A stretch of 64,000 nt of DNA from Oscillospiraceae bacterium (GTDB lineage Bacteria > Bacillota > Clostridia > Oscillospirales > Acutalibacteraceae). Location of the stretch: the NCBI GenBank assembly GCA_902792905.1, contig CADBBH010000002.1, positions 181,627 through 245,626 of the forward strand. Direction: 5' to 3'. Made by a program: the position numbers and the translations under genes. Each line of letters opens with the position of its first letter. The stretch's first letter is position 1. Positions 1 to 7,948 of the stretch are shown one piece after another. The notes under the pieces were generated by a model. It saw only the letters and a program-made list of their open reading frames with translations, was not told the DNA's origin and ran no database searches.

Positions 1-207
1 AGCTATTCGGCAATCATAAAAGAGGCAAAAAAGATATTCCTCGCCCAGAGAGATGACCTTATTGAAAGAGCCGCCATGCGGGTCGCGGACGGCCTTTTCG
101 CACAATTCAAGGAACTGAAATCGGTCACGGTGCTTCTCAAGAAACCCGAAGCGCCTATTGACGCCGATTTTGAATACACGGCAGTTGAGATAACTGTCGG
201 CAAATGA
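1..207 (+). CDS. folB: Dihydroneopterin aldolase, C-terminal part (5' end outside window)
   Basis: The frame is open from base 1 to a TGA at 205-207, giving 68 residues without a start. The end, with a VTVLLKKPEAPIDADF stretch followed by a beta strand, is the characteristic C-terminus of FolB, in which the KP-API segment lies near the active site. FolB converts 7,8-dihydroneopterin to 6-hydroxymethyl-dihydropterin and glycolaldehyde in folate synthesis. The next gene, 15 bases downstream, encodes the following enzyme of the pathway (FolK), which strongly supports the call. Only the last half of the protein is in the window, so its start and active-site Lys cannot be checked. Confidence 0.85.
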   Translation, partial: SYSAIIKEAKKIFLAQRDDLIERAAMRVADGLFAQFKELKSVTVLLKKPEAPIDADFEYTAVEITVGK

Positions 208-222
208 GAAGGAGATGATTGA

Positions 223-735
223 ATGAGTCAGGCAGTAATCGGAATCGGAACAAATATGGGCGACCGAATCGGCAATATAAATATGGCTATCAGGGCGATT
301 TCGCGCCTTCCGAATGTTAAGGTGGTTGCAGGCTCGGCTGTTTATGAAACGGATCCCCTCGGCAATTCCGATCAGGGCAGGTTTTATAACGCAGTAGTTC
401 TTGTGCAGACCACGGCATCGCCTCACACGCTTCTCGGAGGATGTCTCGGCATAGAAGCGGCTATGGGCAGGGTCAGAACGGAACGCAACGGTCCGCGCCT
501 TATCGACCTTGACCTGCTGATTTATGAGAATTATAAAAGCGAAACATTTGAGCTTTTCCTTCCGCATCCGAGGATGATGGAACGAGCCTTCGTGCTCAGA
601 CCTCTTATGGATATCTTCCCGTCCGGCAGGGCGCTCGGAGTGCTTTTCGGGCCTGCTCTGCGCGAACTCGGCGATCAGGGCGTGGATAAGACAAAGTATG
701 AGATGATTATTCCCGAGCAGAGTGATTTATTATGA
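223..735 (+). CDS. folK: 2-amino-4-hydroxy-6-hydroxymethyldihydropteridine pyrophosphokinase (HPPK)
   Basis: 170 residues, normal for HPPK. It transfers pyrophosphate from ATP to the pterin made by FolB, giving the substrate of dihydropteroate synthase. Residues 1-12 (IGIGTNMGD) match the family N-terminus, and RTERNGPRLIDLDLLIY at about 85-101 is the HPPK signature carrying the Mg-binding Asp pair. An AAGGAG ribosome site lies 8 bases before the ATG. The stop overlaps the start of the next small gene by four bases (ATGA), so the two are probably translationally coupled. Confidence 0.95.
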   Translation: MSQAVIGIGTNMGDRIGNINMAIRAISRLPNVKVVAGSAVYETDPLGNSDQGRFYNAVVLVQTTASPHTLLGGCLGIEAAMGRVRTERNGPRLIDLDLLIYENYKSETFELFLPHPRMMERAFVLRPLMDIFPSGRALGVLFGPALRELGDQGVDKTKYEMIIPEQSDLL

Positions 736-902
736 TTTGCGACAACTGCGCGTATTATGATTATGATGACGAGAACGAAATGTATTTCTGTCAGGTGAAT
801 CTTGACGAGGATGAGCTTTACAGATTCATGCAGGGTGGGAATTTCAGCTGCCCCTATTACTCGCCTTATGATGAGTATAAAATAGTCGAGAAACAAAATT
901 GA
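732..902 (+). CDS. Small Cys-rich acidic protein (DUF6472-like)
   Basis: A 56-residue frame starting at an ATG that overlaps the folK stop (ATGA). It has four cysteines, C3, C6, C20 and C40, with a CxxC near the start, and is rich in Tyr and Asp/Glu. This spacing suggests a small metal-binding knuckle. It resembles short clostridial proteins beginning MKCDNC-YY and continuing with a VNLDEDE-like segment, grouped as DUF6472; I recall this resemblance and have not searched it. No function is known. The four-base overlap and the continuous open frame argue that it is real. Its link to folate synthesis is only positional. Confidence 0.7.
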   Translation: MICDNCAYYDYDDENEMYFCQVNLDEDELYRFMQGGNFSCPYYSPYDEYKIVEKQN

Positions 903-925
903 AATAAATTGAGAGAGGTATAACT

Positions 926-1864
926 ATGGAGATTATCAGAAAAGAATACACCGTTCATTCAACCTCGGGTCTTGCGGATCTTTTTGTCCGTGTCTGGCAG
1001 CCGGACGGCGAAATCAAAGCTATCTTCCAGATGACTCATGGTATGGCGGAGCACGGCGAGAGATATGAGGAATTCGCCTCACGCCTTTGCGCCAAGGGCT
1101 TTGCGGTCTGTCTTCACGATAACGAAGGTCACGGCAAATCTGTCAGAAACGATTCCGAACTTGGATTTTTCGGAGATAAAGACGGCTGGAACTCGCTTGT
1201 TGAGGATGTAAGACTGGTTGCCGATATGATTGAAAAGGAAATTCCTGATGTTCCCGTAATATATTACGGCCACAGCATGGGCTCCTTCATTGCGCGTGAA
1301 TATATCCGCCGCTACGGTACCGATCCGCGCCTCAAAGGCGCAATCATCTGCGGTACAAGCGGTGCAAATCCCGCCGCTGCAGCAGGTATCCTTCTTTCAA
1401 ATATCATAGCAAAGGCAAAGGGAAATCTGCATAAGAGCGAAACGATAAATAAAATTGCTTTCGGCACTTATCTTAAACAGATTCCTTCACCGCGTACGGT
1501 ATTTGACTGGCTGACCTATGATAATGCCATAGTCGATAAATACATTGCCGATCCCTACTGCGGCTTCCTCTTCAGCGCGACGGGTTACAGAGACCTCTTC
1601 ACTCTGCTTAAAACGGTCTCCGCTGAGGATTGGTATGAGCAGGTTCCCAAGACCCTGCCGCTCCTTATCACCGCAGGCGAGGAAGATCCCGTCGGCGCTT
1701 ACGGAAAAGGTCCCAAGGAAGTCGCATCCAAGCTCAGAGCTCAGGGCTGCTACGATGTAACGCTCAAACTCTATCCCGGTATGCGCCACGAGATTCATAA
1801 CGAAGTTGACCGTGAAACCGTCTATGAAGATATCGGCGAATGGGCGCTTTCGAAGTTGAAATAA
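926..1864 (+). CDS. Alpha/beta hydrolase, lysophospholipase / monoacylglycerol lipase type
   Basis: 312 residues with a Hydrolase_4 (serine aminopeptidase S33-like) fold. The oxyanion region is THGMAEHGERY (38-48), the nucleophile elbow is GHSMG with Ser117, and the acid and base are probably Asp254 (GEEDPVG) and His288 (GMRHEIHNE). It lacks a signal peptide and is probably cytosolic, acting on lysophospholipids, monoglycerides or small esters; the substrate cannot be read from sequence. An AGAGAGG ribosome site precedes the ATG. It is followed at once by a hairpin that ends this rightward block against the leftward operon beyond. Confidence 0.85.
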   Translation: MEIIRKEYTVHSTSGLADLFVRVWQPDGEIKAIFQMTHGMAEHGERYEEFASRLCAKGFAVCLHDNEGHGKSVRNDSELGFFGDKDGWNSLVEDVRLVADMIEKEIPDVPVIYYGHSMGSFIAREYIRRYGTDPRLKGAIICGTSGANPAAAAGILLSNIIAKAKGNLHKSETINKIAFGTYLKQIPSPRTVFDWLTYDNAIVDKYIADPYCGFLFSATGYRDLFTLLKTVSAEDWYEQVPKTLPLLITAGEEDPVGAYGKGPKEVASKLRAQGCYDVTLKLYPGMRHEIHNEVDRETVYEDIGEWALSKLK

Positions 1865-1873
1865 TAAAAATTA

Positions 1874-1897
1874 AGCCCGCAGATTGCTCTGCGGGTT
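1874..1897. terminator. Bidirectional hairpin terminator
   Basis: A CCCGCAG / CTGCGGG stem with a short loop lies between two convergent genes, with A/T-rich flanks on both sides. It can serve transcripts arriving from either direction. Confidence 0.75.
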
Positions 1898-1900
1898 AAT

Positions 1901-2674
1901 CTATATCTCTATTGTTTCGCCTGCCGAAAGGTAGGCGAGATTTTTCATATACGGCTTCATGAATTCATATCGGTCGGTGCCGGTGCAGTGACAGGTATAG
2001 TACATTGCGGGAGACTTTCCCAGAATTCTTGCATTTTCCGCAAGCGTTTCATCCATCTTCAACTTTGAATAATGGAATCCGCCGATGAGAATATCGGGAT
2101 TGAACCATTCTGCAATATTGAGAATTCCGTTATGCGAGCAGCCGCTGAATAGAATTCTCTTTTTGTTCTCGGTTACCAGCATGAACTGTTCGTGCCTGAA
2201 ATCATCCGGGAGAAGCTTTCCGCTTTGCATCATGTTCAGTCCGCATGAATCTGAATCATATTTCTTTTCACGCCCTTCGGGAGAGAGAAGGTTAATTCCG
2301 CCTGCAATTTCACTGTTTCCGCAGGTGAAAACAATCCTGCCGTTGTCTTTCAGCAAAAGATCGAGACCGATATATCTTTCTCCGTTATAGTGCGGCTCGA
2401 ATGCGTGTCGGCTCATATAAACCGGTGCGGTTTTATTGATTTCAAAGAACTTTTTCAGTCCGCCTCCGTGGTCGTAGTGACCGTGGGAAATAACGCAGAT
2501 ATCAACGCTTGAAATATCAATCCCGAGTTTTCGGGCATTTACCGAGAATAAATCTGTCTGACCGGTGTCAAAAAGAATACGTTTGCCCTGCGTTTCAATA
2601 TACAGGCTGAGCCCGTGCTCGCAGGCTATGTTTTCAATATGGGAAGTGTTTTCGGTAAGTGCGGTAATTCTCAT
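1901..2674 (-). CDS. MBL-fold metallo-hydrolase
   Basis: 257 residues. The metallo-beta-lactamase motif HGHYDHGGG is intact (near residue 65), with an FDTG strand before it. It is closest to the subgroup annotated as 7,8-dihydropterin-6-methyl-4-(beta-D-ribofuranosyl)-aminobenzene-5'-phosphate synthase-like; members are cytosolic and mostly of unknown substrate. It is the last gene of a six-gene minus-strand operon. Its ATG overlaps the AlkD-like gene stop by four bases, and a GGAG site lies 5 bases upstream. Whether it has anything to do with desulfation is unknown. Confidence 0.8.
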   Translation of the reverse strand: MRITALTENTSHIENIACEHGLSLYIETQGKRILFDTGQTDLFSVNARKLGIDISSVDICVISHGHYDHGGGLKKFFEINKTAPVYMSRHAFEPHYNGERYIGLDLLLKDNGRIVFTCGNSEIAGGINLLSPEGREKKYDSDSCGLNMMQSGKLLPDDFRHEQFMLVTENKKRILFSGCSHNGILNIAEWFNPDILIGGFHYSKLKMDETLAENARILGKSPAMYYTCHCTGTDRYEFMKPYMKNLAYLSAGETIEI

Positions 2675-3387
2675 TTTTTCTCCGTAAGTTTAATCTTAAG
2701 GGTTTTCAGGTATTCCTTCTGCTCGGCTGTGATCCGGTAACTCTCAACCGCCTTCTGTATGGTTTTATTATGAGTCCACGCGTCGAGCTTCCGGCTCTCA
2801 ATAAAAGGCAATACCGCATCATATTGCTTCGCGAGGGCAGTGGCAAAATACCAGGCGATCATCATATTTATATAGTACTCATCCGAGCGGATTTTTGCGA
2901 CTGCCTCCGGATAAGAAATATCAAAATCCTCATCGAGAAAATGTTCCATCAGCATACCGATTCCGAAACGCACAGTGTATGTCTTATCAGAGCGAAGCCA
3001 TTGTGAAATGAGCTTTTTCAGCTCTTTTCTGTGCTTTTTGAATATTTTAGGCGACATCTGATCGCAGGTTGCCCAGTTATCAACAAAAGGAAGGAAGCGT
3101 GCAAGCTGCTCGATGCATTCGTCATAATCCTTTATGCCCGAGATAATGAATGCGTGAAGCTGGTTTTCCTCAAAGTATTTATGCGGAAGGTTTTCGAGAA
3201 AAACATCCGTATTCTCCTTATCTGTTGAAATCTCCTTTGCCAGAGCTCTGAGCGCCGGAGTTCTTACGCCGATAACCGTTTTCGGATCAACTGTCGGTAT
3301 CAGCTTTGAATTGAATTCTTTATATGATTCGTCACGCAGGGCGAAAACCTTATCCTGTATCGATTTAATGATTTGTTTCTTATTCAT
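2671..3387 (-). CDS. DNA alkylation repair protein, AlkD-like HEAT-repeat family
   Basis: 238 residues, almost entirely helical. The beginning (IIKSIQDKVFALRDESYKEF, then VIGVRTPALRALAKEI) and the segment FVDNWATCDQMSPKIFKKH match the clostridial AlkD-related family of HEAT-like repeat proteins. Characterised AlkD members remove alkylated purines from DNA without base flipping; many clostridial relatives are untested. It lies between the Vat-like and MBL genes and shares four bases with each. The ribosome site is weak, so translation may depend on coupling to the gene before it. Confidence 0.8.
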   Translation of the reverse strand: MNKKQIIKSIQDKVFALRDESYKEFNSKLIPTVDPKTVIGVRTPALRALAKEISTDKENTDVFLENLPHKYFEENQLHAFIISGIKDYDECIEQLARFLPFVDNWATCDQMSPKIFKKHRKELKKLISQWLRSDKTYTVRFGIGMLMEHFLDEDFDISYPEAVAKIRSDEYYINMMIAWYFATALAKQYDAVLPFIESRKLDAWTHNKTIQKAVESYRITAEQKEYLKTLKIKLTEKK

Positions 3388-4025
3388 TTTATTAACCGTT
3401 TTATTTCCGATTTTACTTTTTCAATATCACTGTTTGTAAGAAGCGGAATAAGAGAATTGATTTCCGCGATATCTTTATCCCACCACCTGAATTTCAAAAG
3501 CAAAGCAATCATCTCATCATCAAAACGTTTTCTTATGGGCTTTGCCGGATTGCCTGCAACAATTGTATATGGCTCAACATCACTGCCGATCACGCTGTTC
3601 GCGCCGATAATCGCTCCGTCAGAGACGCGGACTCCCGGGAGAATAACCGCATTTTGTCCTATCCATACATCGTTGCCGATAACAGTGTTGCCTTTAAGCG
3701 GCATATCCGAGACGGCGGGAGGCTCCATATCCCAGCCATCCAGCGTATAGAACGGAAATGTCGTGACGGCATTCATCTGATGATTTGCGCCGTTCATCAC
3801 GAATTCAACTCCTGCCGCAATCTGACAGAATTTTCCGATTATCAGCTTGTCGCCGTTCCAAGAATATAGATGAGTTACATGACTTTCAAATTCAGAGTCT
3901 GCAATATATGTGAAATCCCCGACAATTATATTCGGATTCTTTATCGTTGGTTTTACATATATTTCATTATTGTATCCTGCTATCGGATGAATCATCCCGG
4001 GATTCGGGAGCTTTCCGTCTCTCAT
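3384..4025 (-). CDS. Vat-like xenobiotic (streptogramin A-type) O-acetyltransferase
   Basis: 213 residues of left-handed beta-helix acetyltransferase type. Hexapeptide repeats run from about 60 to 160 (IGNDVWIGQNAVILPGVRV), followed by the family tail GNPAKPIRKRFDDE and a C-terminal helix with WWD. His82 in NGANHQM sits where the catalytic His of Vat(D) is known. I chose the ATG at 4025, not an upstream in-frame ATG at 4103, because GGGAGG lies 6 bases before it, the length then matches the family, and the upstream start would overlap the sulfatase by 67 bases. The sulfatase stop is inside this ribosome site. It may acetylate streptogramin A or another hydroxylated molecule; resistance is not proven. 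Confidence 0.85.
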   Translation of the reverse strand: MRDGKLPNPGMIHPIAGYNNEIYVKPTIKNPNIIVGDFTYIADSEFESHVTHLYSWNGDKLIIGKFCQIAAGVEFVMNGANHQMNAVTTFPFYTLDGWDMEPPAVSDMPLKGNTVIGNDVWIGQNAVILPGVRVSDGAIIGANSVIGSDVEPYTIVAGNPAKPIRKRFDDEMIALLLKFRWWDKDIAEINSLIPLLTNSDIEKVKSEIKRLIK

Positions 4026-4036
4026 ACAATGCCTCC

Positions 4037-5374
4037 CTATGTCAGACTTGTATAATTCTTTTCGAAATTTTCCTTCCATGTGTTCTCTATCCCGGCTCTC
4101 CATTTCAAAGCCGCTTCTTTAAGCTCGGCACAGAGTTCGGGCAATTCATCGGCAAGGTTATGCTTTTCACCGGGATCGTTTTCAAGATCGGAGAGGAATA
4201 CGCTTGCTCTCGGCTCTTCACCTTCGTCGGTGCGCCCGTTAAGAACAAGCTTATATTTACCTTTTCGAACAGCGGTTTGATCCTCCATTTCCCAGAAGAT
4301 GTAATCGTGAACTGCTTTTTCGTTTGAGCAGATCATTCCCTTGAGGCTGATACCGTCAAGCTCATATTCATCGGGATTGCCGCCGCAGAGCTCGAGAATT
4401 GTCGGGAATATATCGGTTGCAATGTGCGGGGCGTCAACTACTTCGCCGGCAATCTTTCCTTTCCAGAAAAGAAGTGACGGGACGCGGATGCCTCCTTCGA
4501 AGAGACTGAATTTATGCCCGCTGAAAATACCGGTGCTGCCGCCGTAATATAAATCTTCGGTGCCGTCAAGCCAGTTTCTGGATTCCCTTGAAGGTCCGTT
4601 ATCACTCTGAAAATAAATGATTGTATTCTCAAGCAATCCGCGGCGCTCGAGTTCCGCCCTGATTTCGCCCACTCCGTCATCAACAGCGCTTATCATTGCC
4701 GCCATAAGCTGACGGTCCTTAGGCAGATGGGCAAAGCGGCGCATATATTTTTCGGGTGCGTGCATCGGATAGTGAGGCGCATTATAGGCAACATAGAGGA
4801 AAAACGGCCTGTCTTCGTTTCTCTGAATGAATTCAATGCTCTTTTGAGTAATGCGCTCCGTCATATATTCGCCGTTGTCATATACTTCTGTTTCATTTTC
4901 CCAGAGATCGTGGACCGGATTTGTGTTGCCGTCCGCCATGCCCCAGTAAAATATATGTGAATAGTAATCAACACAGCCCGCAAGGAAGCCGTTGAATTCA
5001 TCGAATCCGTTGCTGTTGGGTCTGCATTCGTTTCTGAGGCCGAGATGCCATTTACCGGAAATTCCGGTATGATAGCCGAGCTTTTTCAAAGCTGTGGCAA
5101 TGGTCGGAACGGCAGGCGTAAGGCCGCTGGCTTTCCTGTGCCCCGCAAGTATTGCGCGCACACCGGCATTCGCAGGATACCTGCCCGTCAGAAGCGCCGC
5201 TCTCGAAGGCGAGCAGACAGGAGACGCGGAATACATTGAGGTAAAGCGAATTCCCTCTTCGGCGATTGCATCGAGGTGAGGCGTTCTGAAATCTTCGGCG
5301 CCCATACAGCTCAGATCTCCGTATCCCTGGTCATCGGTCATTATAATAATTACGTTCGGCTTTTTCATTTTCAT
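4037..5374 (-). CDS. Type I sulfatase (Cys-type, needs anaerobic maturation)
   Basis: 445 residues of the alkaline-phosphatase/sulfatase fold. MTDDQGYGDLS supplies the metal-binding Asp pair at residues 14-15. The activation motif CSPSRAALLTGRYP begins at Cys54, the residue converted to formylglycine in a CxPxR motif. GKWHLG and SDNGPS supply further active-site residues. It hydrolyses sulfate esters, probably on sulfated glycans. The cysteine form matches the anSME gene two genes upstream in the same operon. No signal peptide is visible, so it should act in the cytosol on imported sulfated sugars. The stop lies inside the ribosome site of the Vat-like gene. Confidence 0.93.
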   Translation of the reverse strand: MKMKKPNVIIIMTDDQGYGDLSCMGAEDFRTPHLDAIAEEGIRFTSMYSASPVCSPSRAALLTGRYPANAGVRAILAGHRKASGLTPAVPTIATALKKLGYHTGISGKWHLGLRNECRPNSNGFDEFNGFLAGCVDYYSHIFYWGMADGNTNPVHDLWENETEVYDNGEYMTERITQKSIEFIQRNEDRPFFLYVAYNAPHYPMHAPEKYMRRFAHLPKDRQLMAAMISAVDDGVGEIRAELERRGLLENTIIYFQSDNGPSRESRNWLDGTEDLYYGGSTGIFSGHKFSLFEGGIRVPSLLFWKGKIAGEVVDAPHIATDIFPTILELCGGNPDEYELDGISLKGMICSNEKAVHDYIFWEMEDQTAVRKGKYKLVLNGRTDEGEEPRASVFLSDLENDPGEKHNLADELPELCAELKEAALKWRAGIENTWKENFEKNYTSLT

Positions 5375-5383
5375 CTCTCCCGA

Positions 5384-6160
5384 TTAAATAATGTATTTTA
5401 TTATGTTGAAAATGCACAGAAGCAGAATCAAAATCTGTACGGCAATAAAGCACCAGTTTACCGTTTTATTGCTAGCTTTTCTGTTAAGCGTTCTGCCGAT
5501 CAAGGCGCCGCAAAGCCCTGTTAAAACTATGAATGGGAGCAATTTAATGTTAAAAGAAGATATATCTCTGATTGCGACTGAAATCAGCTTCGCACTCTGT
5601 GAAAAGAGAATTGACATTAAGCTGCATACTACGGCGGTCTTGATTTCAAATCCGAAAACAAGCGAAATAACCGCGATATTTATGGGTCCTCCGCCAATGC
5701 CGAGAAAAGCGGCAATTGCGCCGAGAAAGAGACCGGTGATGATACCGATGACAGGGCTTTTGCAGCCGAGTGATTTCCGGTCTTCTTTTCGCATATATAC
5801 AATAACAAAAACTATCAGTATAAGCAGGATGATATTCTGTATGATTTTTACGCTCGAATCAGCCTTTGTAACCAGTGAAAAGATATATTCTCCGAGGCAC
5901 CCGCCCGCCGCCGATCCGATAGCAATCGAAAGAACGGCTTTGTTCTCGTTTTTGTTTTGCCTTATACGCTTTGCTCCCATCAGAATTGACAGCAGAGACA
6001 TTGCAAATACGGCGCACGAAGACATTACGGAGATTTCACCCACCGTGTATTCGCCGAAGGCGTCAAAAACCGGCTTTATTATCACCCCGCCGCCTATTCC
6101 GGCAAGGGCTCCGATAGTGGTGGCAAAAAGAACCACGGCGCAGTAAACAAAATAGCTCAT
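5384..6160 (-). CDS. TauE/SafE-family membrane exporter (sulfite/sulfur-anion type)
   Basis: 258 residues, very hydrophobic, with about eight membrane segments in two related halves, each with a GxGGG element (AGIGGGVIIKPVF near the start, LGIGGGPINIAVI in the second half). This is the TauE/SafE (formerly DUF81) pattern; known members move sulfite, sulfoacetate or related anions. Its position between the sulfatase and its maturase suggests export of sulfate or sulfite released inside the cell; that substrate is inference. The start overlaps the maturase stop by four bases. Confidence 0.9.
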   Translation of the reverse strand: MSYFVYCAVVLFATTIGALAGIGGGVIIKPVFDAFGEYTVGEISVMSSCAVFAMSLLSILMGAKRIRQNKNENKAVLSIAIGSAAGGCLGEYIFSLVTKADSSVKIIQNIILLILIVFVIVYMRKEDRKSLGCKSPVIGIITGLFLGAIAAFLGIGGGPINIAVISLVFGFEIKTAVVCSLMSILFSQSAKLISVAIRDISSFNIKLLPFIVLTGLCGALIGRTLNRKASNKTVNWCFIAVQILILLLCIFNIIKYII

Positions 6161-7218
6161 TTCAGGCTCCTTGCTGTTGATAGCATTCTTTCATAAGAGT
6201 ATTCAAAGAAATTACGGTACGCCTTGCAAAATCTGTTTTCCGAGAATCCGTTTATTCTGTCTGCTTTGCATCCGCCCCGGCAGAGAAAATGATATCTGCA
6301 TTCCCGGCAATTTGAGTGAATTATTCTTGATTCATCAATGAAGGCACGATGTTTATCGTTTGATTCAAACGGCTTTTCATTCGATACGCTGCCAAGTCTG
6401 TACTCCTCCGCGCAGTAAAAATCGCACGGATAGACATCTCCGTTCGCCTCAATGACGAAGTAACTGCCGCATATGCCGCACATCGCGCAGTTTTCCGGAG
6501 GATAGCCGAGAAGAATACCGATATAGTTATCAATATGGCGTATGGAAATGTATTCTCCGCGTTTATAATTGTCATACCACAAATCAAAGGAGTTTTTCAG
6601 AAAGCTTTCATAAGCTTCGGCCGAAAGCGAAATACCGTTATTCTCACCGACGCAGGGTATGAACTGAATATACGATAGACCGTTTGCTTTGAAAAATTCA
6701 AAGGTGCTTTCAGTTTCTTTTGCGCTTTCGCTGTCAATGACCGAGAGAATATTGAAATCGACATTATGCTTTCGCAGAATTCGAACGGAATCCATTACTC
6801 TGTCAAATACGCTGTTTCCGGAGTCATCAACGCGGTTTCTGTCATTTGTTTTACGGTTACCGTCAAGTGATACTCCGAGCAGGAATTTATGCTCCGCAAA
6901 GAAATCTGCAAAAACATCATCGATAAGCAGGCCGTTTGTCTGGAGCGCATAGCTGACCGGTATGCGCAGATTATTATTGACAGCATCGGTAAAATATCTG
7001 TAATAATCAATTCCGGCGAGCAAGGGTTCTCCGCCCTGGAACATAACTGTCAGGGCAGATGGCCTGAATTCAGCGATTTTCCGTATCAGCAGATCGACCG
7101 TATCGCGTGTCATTATTCTGTTTTCTCTGCCTTCGCTCGCAGATCTGTAAAAGCAGTATCTGCATTTCATATTGCAGAGTCCGGCGGCAGGCTTGATGAG
7201 CAGTGTCAGAGGTTTCAT
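6157..7218 (-). CDS. Anaerobic sulfatase-maturating enzyme (radical SAM, SPASM)
   Basis: 353 residues. CNMKCRYCFY supplies the radical SAM CxxxCxxC (C15, C19, C22). The middle carries FQGGEPLL and LQTNG. The end has the SPASM-type cysteine clusters (CAMCGICGS, DVYPCDFYC, CRECRYHFLCRGGC) that bind auxiliary [4Fe-4S] clusters. It oxidises the Cys54 of the nearby sulfatase to formylglycine without oxygen. I chose the ATG at 7218, with GGAG 8 bases upstream, over a TTG at 7254 because family proteins begin MKPLTLLIKP. It is the first gene of the operon, so the modifying enzyme is made before its target. Confidence 0.93.
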   Translation of the reverse strand: MKPLTLLIKPAAGLCNMKCRYCFYRSASEGRENRIMTRDTVDLLIRKIAEFRPSALTVMFQGGEPLLAGIDYYRYFTDAVNNNLRIPVSYALQTNGLLIDDVFADFFAEHKFLLGVSLDGNRKTNDRNRVDDSGNSVFDRVMDSVRILRKHNVDFNILSVIDSESAKETESTFEFFKANGLSYIQFIPCVGENNGISLSAEAYESFLKNSFDLWYDNYKRGEYISIRHIDNYIGILLGYPPENCAMCGICGSYFVIEANGDVYPCDFYCAEEYRLGSVSNEKPFESNDKHRAFIDESRIIHSNCRECRYHFLCRGGCKADRINGFSENRFCKAYRNFFEYSYERMLSTARSLK

Positions 7219-7387
7219 TGTTTCAACTCCGTGCTGTTTCGGGTGAGCAGACAAAATGTAATGACATTGGGTTCAACAGTACAAGGATAATTATCCGATA
7301 TTCTGTACGAGAGGGAATATATCTGCCGATACATCTACGTAAACTTGAAACGGCATAGATTATGAATTGCTCCGGGAAAATTCAATC

Positions 7388-7948
7388 TTATTTCGTAATG
7401 TCAATTTTTTTTGCGCCCTCTCGTATATAAAGGATACCGCTGATTACTGCAAACAGAGCAGTGATTCCCAAAAGAATATTACAGCAAATCACAAATTTTT
7501 CATTGTTGTTTACAGGCTCACTGTGAAAAGCAAGAGCCGCGATAATTGCCGTGGAGAAAATCATCTGGCTTGCTGTTTTGATTTTTCCGGGCAAACTTGC
7601 AGCTATAACTATACCTTGAGATGATGCGACAAGACGCATTGAGGTTACCAAAAACTCCCTGGTGAGGATAATCATGGGAATCCAGATATTGCATATGTTA
7701 AGCTCCATAAAAGCAAGCAGCGCGGCAGTTGTCAGCATCTTATCCGCAAGCGGGTCGCAAAGCTTGCCGAATACGGTAATCTGATTTGTTTCTCTGGCTA
7801 TTTTTCCGTCCAGATAATCTGTGACAGAGGCTGCAAGAAAGATTATTGCGGCCGCCAAGAAATGATAAGGAAATTTCAGAATCATGGCACCCAAAAATAC
7901 AGGAACCAGTATTATACGTAATACAGTGAGTTTATTAGGTAAATTCAT
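7388..7948 (-). CDS. pgsA: CDP-diacylglycerol--glycerol-3-phosphate 3-phosphatidyltransferase
   Basis: 186 residues, typical PgsA length. The CDP-alcohol phosphotransferase motif is complete: D44, D47-G48, A51-R52, G61, D65, D69. About five membrane segments are visible. It makes phosphatidylglycerol phosphate, the precursor of phosphatidylglycerol and cardiolipin. Its ATG overlaps the rlmD stop by four bases, so it is the third gene of a minus-strand CPBP-rlmD-pgsA operon. Confidence 0.93.
   Translation of the reverse strand: MNLPNKLTVLRIILVPVFLGAMILKFPYHFLAAAIIFLAASVTDYLDGKIARETNQITVFGKLCDPLADKMLTTAALLAFMELNICNIWIPMIILTREFLVTSMRLVASSQGIVIAASLPGKIKTASQMIFSTAIIAALAFHSEPVNNNEKFVICCNILLGITALFAVISGILYIREGAKKIDITK

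Noticed and set aside
5391-6146. A 251-codon open frame on the plus strand.
   Set aside because: It is antisense to the TauE/SafE gene, has no ribosome site and its protein has no family character; the minus frame has intact family motifs.
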